Source: Phycisphaerales bacterium UBA1926
GTDB lineage: Bacteria; Planctomycetota; Phycisphaerae; Phycisphaerales; UBA1924
Length of the DNA stretch: 12,399 nt
Assembly: GCA_002337215.1 (NCBI GenBank)
Contig: DDFO01000058.1
Location: forward strand, 1 to 12,399
Direction: 5' to 3'
The notes under the pieces are model-generated. The model had not been told where the DNA came from. It ran no database searches and saw only the letters and a list, made by a program, of their open reading frames with translations. The translations under genes and the position numbers were made by a program. Of the stretch, positions 8,314-12,399 are shown in pieces. Every line of letters starts with the position of its first letter. Position 1 is the stretch's first letter.

Positions 8314-11300
8314 CCACCCCGGACTTTGATGATATCGCGGAGGCGTTGCTCAGGCTGCGCCCACTGTCGCTTGAGGCTCGGGATCGCGAGCTTGAGCGGC
8401 TTTCCGAATTAGACCCGGCGGTCCACGAAGAGGTCCGATCGTTGCTCGAATCGGCGTCGGGCTCTGACCGGCTCTTCGAAGAACCGATCGCGTTCGCCGT
8501 AGGGTCGCGGTCGATCGCTGACGAGATGGTCTCGGGAGGTGATCATCCCACAACCATCGCGGGCTACCGCGTGCTGCACAGGCTCGGCGCGGGCGGCATG
8601 GGTGTGGTCTACCGGGCTCAGCAGAAACAGCCCCACCGCGAGGTCGCGATCAAGGTTCTGCACCGGTCGTTCGTGTCGGACTCGGTCGCGAAGCGTCTTC
8701 TCCGCGAGGCGGAGGTGCTCGGCAGGCTCCAGCACCCGGGCATCGCCCAGATCTATGGCGCGGGCGTCGATGAGGGTCAGGACAGCGCTCCCGGCCTCGG
8801 GCCGTATCTCGTAATGGAACTGGTACCGGGCCGCACGCTGCTTGATTATGTGCATGAGACCCGGTGTGATGTGGACAACCGGCTTGAACTCTTCGCGGAG
8901 ATCTGCGACGCGGTCGCGCACGCGCACGAGCGGGCCGTTGTGCATCGCGACATCAAGCCGGACAACATCATCGTGACCAAGGACGGTCACCCGAAGATCC
9001 TCGACTTCGGGATCGCCCGGGTGACCGACCCGGAGCGCGCGGTCTCCACCCTGCACACGCGAGCAGGGCAGATCATCGGCACGATCTCATACATGAGCCC
9101 GGAACAGATCGCGGGCGATTCAACCCGGATCGACGCGCGAACGGATGTGTATGCGCTCGGCGTGCTCCTCTTTGAGATGCTTTCCGACCGCCTCCCGTTC
9201 GATCTCGGTGCCCTTCCGATCGCTGAGGCGGCACGCATCATCCGGGACGACGAGCCCACACAGCTCGGTTCCGTGCACACGGGATACCGGGGTGACATCG
9301 AGACAATCGTGGCGACGGCGATCGAGAAAGACCCTGCGCGTCGGTACCAGTCCGCCGCAGAGCTCGGTCGGGATGTTCGGCGCCACGTTGCGAGCGAGCC
9401 GATCCAGGCGAGACCCGCGGGCCTGGTCTACCGGGTCCGCAAGTTCGCGAGACGGAACCGGGCGCTCGTGATGGGCGTCGTTTCGACGATCATCGTGCTC
9501 GCCGCCGGCCTGATCGCGTCGCTCGCGTTCGCCGCCTACGGGCTGCGGCAGGAGTCGCTCGCGCGGGCGGCAACGGCGGACTCCGAGAAGGCCCGGTACC
9601 GCCTGAGCGTGAACCTCGCGTCCGCTCAGATCGAGGATGATCAGCAGGACCGCGCACGCGAGACGCTGCTCGCGGCTCCAGAACATCTCCGGGGCTGGGA
9701 GTGGCACCACCTCTGGCTCAGACTCGCTCCGATGCACCCAGTTCGGCGAGACGTAACTAGGAACAGAGCCGCGAGCGCGGGTCTCCGTGCGGACGGAACC
9801 TGGCTGTTCGCGGCGTTCGATGGCGATGCCTACACCGTAATCGACGCGGAGACACAGGAGCAAGTGGCGGTCCTCGAGGACGCCGTCAACACCGGCTCGC
9901 TCCGGTTCAACGCCGGCGCGACGCACCTCATCGGGCGGGCAGGCGGGCGTGTCGTGATCTGGGACGCGGCCACGGGCGAGCGCAGCTGGGTCGGCAGCCC
10001 GAGCCCGTGGTCACCCGACATGCTGAGCCGCGATGGGCGGACCTTCACGGCGTACATCCATAGCACGGAGCCGACGGGCTGGGCGTGGTCGCTGCGATCG
10101 ACCGACGGGCGCGTGCTGATCGAGGAGGGGCACGGGATGGCCCGGGCTCGATTCTCTTCGTTCAGTCACGACGGCAGCCGGCTCGTGGTTCAGACCTGGA
10201 ATAACGAGGACAGCGATCAGATGCTGACCGTCCTTGACGGAAAAACCGGCGAGGTGCTGGCCGAGCGCGAGATCACGGGCGATCGGCACGCGTTCGCGCG
10301 CCCCGCGTGGAGCCTGACGGGCGACCGGATCATCACATCGGAGACCGCGCCCGTTTACGCGGTTTACGACGCCCGCACGCTCGAGACGATCCGGACGATC
10401 CCGCGGCGTCCCGCGCCGTCGCACCTCATCGGGCTCACCGGCGGTTGCTCGTTCGTGGACGAGGACCGCGTCATCGTCGTGGAGCACGATCGGAGCGTCA
10501 TGGTCGTCGATCTCGAGACCGGCGAGAAGCGACAGCTCCGGGCGCGCGACCCGGGCCGGAAACTGCTCCAGACCTCGGCGGTCGGGCGGGGAGACTCGAT
10601 CGCCGTTGGAGATCAGCAGTGGATGACGCTGCTCTATGTTGACCGCTCGCCCGCGGTCCGGACGCTGCGCGACAGCGGTGATTCGATCAACGCCGTCGAC
10701 TGGCACCCGGATGGCCGCCGCCTGGCGACCGCGAGCTGGGACGAGAGGATCAGGCTCTGGGACACAGCGTCCGGGTCGTTGCTCGAATCCATCTCCGCCG
10801 ATCCCACGGCGGACCACACGGATCGACCTGCCTCGATCCGGTTCGTCGAGAACGGATCTTTCATCGAAGCACTCACCGCCTGGGACTTCTGGGAGAAGCA
10901 CCCCTCTACGATTCACCGCTGGAACATCGGTACGGGGGATGTCGCGACCACGGAGATCACGTCGTGGAAGTACGCCGTCGATTTTCTGCCGCCAGGCACA
11001 CGCATCGACGGCCAGTACCCCGGCGACGGGACCAACTTCACAGGCGACTACCGGGCGATCAGCAGCGACGGTCGGCTGGCCGCGGTGCCCTCCGATGTGG
11101 GAGTGCGGATATACGTCCGGGGCTCGGGCGAGACGGCCCATGACCTCCCGATCGGGCGTCGCGTCGTTGCTTTCGGCCATGCCGACAGCGAGTTGTACAC
11201 CGGGGCCGCTTCGGGCATCGTGGAATCGTTCGACCTCAGGAGCGGCGAGCGGATCGCGCGGCAGACACGCTACACGAGCAAGATCTATGGGTTTGCGGTG

Positions 11301-11537
11301 CAACCGGGCGGGGGACGTGTCGCCGTTCTCGGGGCCGATGGCGGCGTCCTGCTCGAGTCCGAGACACTCGAGGTTCTCATGCGGCTCGACGGACACTCGG
11401 GGTACATCCGAGCGGCGCGGTTCAGCCCCGACGGACGAACACTCGCAACAGCGTCGGGAGACGGCACCGTCCGGCTCTGGCTGACGCTGCCGAATATCTC
11501 AAGGGAAAGAGCCGCAGTCACTACCGTGGACCATTGA
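8310..11537 (+). CDS. Membrane Ser/Thr protein kinase with C-terminal WD40-type propeller
   Basis: This is a 1075-aa PknB/Hanks-type kinase. Residues 1-70 match the helical leader usual in planctomycete kinases (LERLSELDPAVHEEVRSLLE). The kinase domain covers about 85-365: Gly-loop GAGGMGVV (93-100), catalytic Lys115 in VAIK, a helix-C Glu in REAEVL, HRDIKPDN (212-219, catalytic Asp214), DFG (232-234) and GTISYMSPEQ. All catalytic residues are present, so it should be active. One transmembrane helix lies at about 385-411. Residues about 412-470 form a charged linker ending GWEWHHLWLRL. From about 470 to 1065 there are WD40-like blades, clear at VVIWD (548-552), RLWD (815-818) and the last blade (Trp1057); the length would fit two seven-bladed propellers. 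The kinase is predicted cytoplasmic and the propeller extracytoplasmic. The ATG overlaps the sigma-factor stop by 4 bp; an upstream in-frame start at 8262 is less likely. The sigma factor is a likely substrate or partner, by context. Confidence 0.92.
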   Translation: MTTPDFDDIAEALLRLRPLSLEARDRELERLSELDPAVHEEVRSLLESASGSDRLFEEPIAFAVGSRSIADEMVSGGDHPTTIAGYRVLHRLGAGGMGVVYRAQQKQPHREVAIKVLHRSFVSDSVAKRLLREAEVLGRLQHPGIAQIYGAGVDEGQDSAPGLGPYLVMELVPGRTLLDYVHETRCDVDNRLELFAEICDAVAHAHERAVVHRDIKPDNIIVTKDGHPKILDFGIARVTDPERAVSTLHTRAGQIIGTISYMSPEQIAGDSTRIDARTDVYALGVLLFEMLSDRLPFDLGALPIAEAARIIRDDEPTQLGSVHTGYRGDIETIVATAIEKDPARRYQSAAELGRDVRRHVASEPIQARPAGLVYRVRKFARRNRALVMGVVSTIIVLAAGLIASLAFAAYGLRQESLARAATADSEKARYRLSVNLASAQIEDDQQDRARETLLAAPEHLRGWEWHHLWLRLAPMHPVRRDVTRNRAASAGLRADGTWLFAAFDGDAYTVIDAETQEQVAVLEDAVNTGSLRFNAGATHLIGRAGGRVVIWDAATGERSWVGSPSPWSPDMLSRDGRTFTAYIHSTEPTGWAWSLRSTDGRVLIEEGHGMARARFSSFSHDGSRLVVQTWNNEDSDQMLTVLDGKTGEVLAEREITGDRHAFARPAWSLTGDRIITSETAPVYAVYDARTLETIRTIPRRPAPSHLIGLTGGCSFVDEDRVIVVEHDRSVMVVDLETGEKRQLRARDPGRKLLQTSAVGRGDSIAVGDQQWMTLLYVDRSPAVRTLRDSGDSINAVDWHPDGRRLATASWDERIRLWDTASGSLLESISADPTADHTDRPASIRFVENGSFIEALTAWDFWEKHPSTIHRWNIGTGDVATTEITSWKYAVDFLPPGTRIDGQYPGDGTNFTGDYRAISSDGRLAAVPSDVGVRIYVRGSGETAHDLPIGRRVVAFGHADSELYTGAASGIVESFDLRSGERIARQTRYTSKIYGFAVQPGGGRVAVLGADGGVLLESETLEVLMRLDGHSGYIRAARFSPDGRTLATASGDGTVRLWLTLPNISRERAAVTTVDH

Positions 11538-11557
11538 ACGTGAGAGGAGCCCCACGC

Positions 11558-11608
11558 ATGCGTTCTCTGCCCACTCTCCCCAGGGCCCGGAGCCTCTCTG
11601 GCGAATAG
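11558..11608 (+). CDS. Possible 16-aa ORF or truncated gene start after the kinase
   Basis: An ATG 20 bp after the kinase stop is preceded by GAGAGGAG with 8-nt spacing, one of the best ribosome binding sites in the window. The frame stops at a TAG after 16 codons (MRSLPTLPRARSLSGE). It could be a leader-like peptide, the start of a lost third gene of the sigma-kinase operon, or chance. The ATG sits in the 10-nt palindrome ACGCATGCGT. Nothing after it in any plus frame looks like a clear continuation. Confidence 0.2.
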   Translation: MRSLPTLPRARSLSGE

Positions 11609-11701
11609 GTATCGGCTCTCTTTCCGGCAATCCCATTTCGGTGGCTGCGACGCGAATCCGCTTTGGGGGGCAGGTCACCCCCGTGGTCAGTGGGGCTCAT
11701 G
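11609..11701. other. Gap with no recognisable feature
   Basis: Between the short ORF and the remnant gene I see no recognisable gene, RNA or terminator. A minus-strand frame that continues the remnant stays open to a TAG at 11521-11523. Its third codon positions lose their G/C preference here, so I do not call it coding. Confidence 0.3.
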
Positions 11702-12117
11702 TCATGCCCGATGCCTGCCCCGCGCGGCTTCCCGAGGACGTACTCGATCGCCGAATCGAGCGGGCCTGCCGCCCGATCGCGGCGCAGTCAGGCCCGCGGC
11801 CGCGTTGCTTGCCAGCCCCATCAGGTAGTCCTGGCCCGCCCATTGGAGCGAGCCTGTCCGCTCGGCGGCCATGCGGGCGAGGTGCTCCCCGGTCGACGAT
11901 TCATCGTCGACCGACCATCGCCCCATGGCCACCGCGCCGAGCTGGTTGGGTCCCATGCCAAGCAACTGGTCTGCACCGGTCCCCCAACCAGATCCGTCAT
12001 GCAGACGTTCGATCCAGCGAAATCGGCGAAGCCCGCCCCGAGCGCGGGCATCAGAGCGGTCACGCCCCGGGGTGCGAATCCCACGAGCAGGTCTTCTGTC
12101 GAACGTGAGGGCGGCAA
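11702..12117 (-). pseudogene. Frameshifted remnant of an unidentified minus-strand gene
   Basis: Coding character on the minus strand moves between frames. From 12117 to about 11985 one frame has strongly G/C-ending codons and protein-like sequence (DLLVGFAPRGVTALMPALG, ending MTDLVGG). From about 11985 to 11790 the signal is in the next frame (GADQLLGMGPNQLGAVAMGR, then EHLARMAAERTGSLQWAGQD). From about 11787 to 11705 it returns to the first frame (PLDSAIEYVLGKPRGAGIG). The first switch falls at a run of five G (plus-strand C at 11981-11985); one more G would join the parts. The second switch needs one base fewer near 11780-11800. This fits two opposite single-base indels, from gene decay or sequencing error. 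Plausible starts are the TTG at 12117 or an internal GTG. No family is recognised. Alternatively it is an intact 143-aa ORF from a GTG at 12133, whose first third is unusually Arg-rich with poor codon bias. Confidence 0.45.
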
Positions 12118-12194
12118 TGGAGAACCTGATCACGTCATTTTTAGCGGATGCGCTGCGGGACGAGTGCGCCTAATGACTCAACTGTGAACGCCTT

Positions 12195-12399
12195 CTACAG
12201 CCAGGGCTTTGGAGGAAGCAGATCGCTGATGGTTTCTTTCGCGCTGTCGACCACGTGATCAACGGCTGTTCCGACCGCGTCCGCAGCGGTCTCGGCGATG
12301 GTCTCGACGACGACATCGGCGGCGTCACGTAAGCCTTCGCCCATCCAGGCCGCGGTTTCTTGAACATACTGCTGAAACCCCGCGTCGGCACTTTCGGCG
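12195..12399 (-). CDS. C-terminal fragment of a helical protein, partial at the right edge
   Basis: A minus-strand frame is open from the right edge to a TAG at 12195-12197, giving 67 residues; the start lies outside the window. The sequence is a long amphipathic, Ala/Val/Asp/Glu-rich helix with quasi-repeats (GLRDAADVVVETIAETAADA, then VGTAVDHVVDSAKETISDLL) and ends PPKPWL. Codons end mostly in G or C. The heptad-like spacing of Val, Ile and Ala suggests a coiled coil or a lipid- or protein-binding amphipathic helix. I recognise no family. It ends 77 bp before the TTG of the frameshifted remnant on the same strand, so the two may once have been co-transcribed. Confidence 0.6.
   Translation of the reverse strand, partial: AESADAGFQQYVQETAAWMGEGLRDAADVVVETIAETAADAVGTAVDHVVDSAKETISDLLPPKPWL

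Noticed and set aside
10011..11396. 461-codon minus-strand ORF opposite the kinase propeller
   Set aside because: It is antisense to the WD40-type half of the kinase, Arg/Asp/Pro-rich and without any motif.
11663..12187. 174-codon plus-strand ORF in the right-hand region
   Set aside because: Its product is Pro/Arg/Ser-rich and unlike a folded protein. The minus strand carries better codon bias and more protein-like segments here, so I prefer the minus-strand remnant.

Overview
The window looks like chromosomal DNA of a planctomycete, most likely class Phycisphaerae. The base composition is GC-rich. Three features support the assignment: a small secreted protein ending in a 'GC-type' dockerin, very large secreted beta-rich proteins, and an ECF sigma factor translationally coupled to a membrane Ser/Thr kinase with a WD40-type C-terminal half. 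This is inferred from protein style; no rRNA or marker gene is present.

Layout. (1) Positions 1-218: the C-terminal end of an unidentified plus-strand gene entering from the left, converging on the next block. (2) Positions 236-7509, minus strand: a tight three-gene operon of exported proteins, read right to left. The first is a 547-aa tail-fibre-like protein. After 37 bp comes a 1712-aa protein with a beta-propeller, a LamG-like domain and IPT/TIG-like domains. The third, overlapping by 11 bp, is a 154-aa GC-dockerin protein. (3) Positions 7510-7728: a divergent control region with a perfect 20-nt inverted repeat. (4) Positions 7729-11537, plus strand: an ECF sigma factor and a Ser/Thr kinase-WD40 protein, coupled by an ATGA overlap. 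(5) Positions 11538-12194: no intact gene. It holds a tiny ORF with a good ribosome binding site after the kinase, and on the minus strand a remnant whose coding signal changes frame twice. (6) Positions 12195-12399: the C-terminal end of a minus-strand gene running off the right edge.

How the genes may work together. The sigma factor and kinase form a typical planctomycete signalling pair with no anti-sigma gene visible. The kinase domain is predicted to be cytoplasmic and its propeller part on the far side of the membrane. The divergent operon encodes only exported, surface-type proteins, so it is a reasonable candidate target of the sigma factor. That link is inferred from position only. 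I saw no tRNA, rRNA, CRISPR array, transposase or convincing intrinsic terminator.
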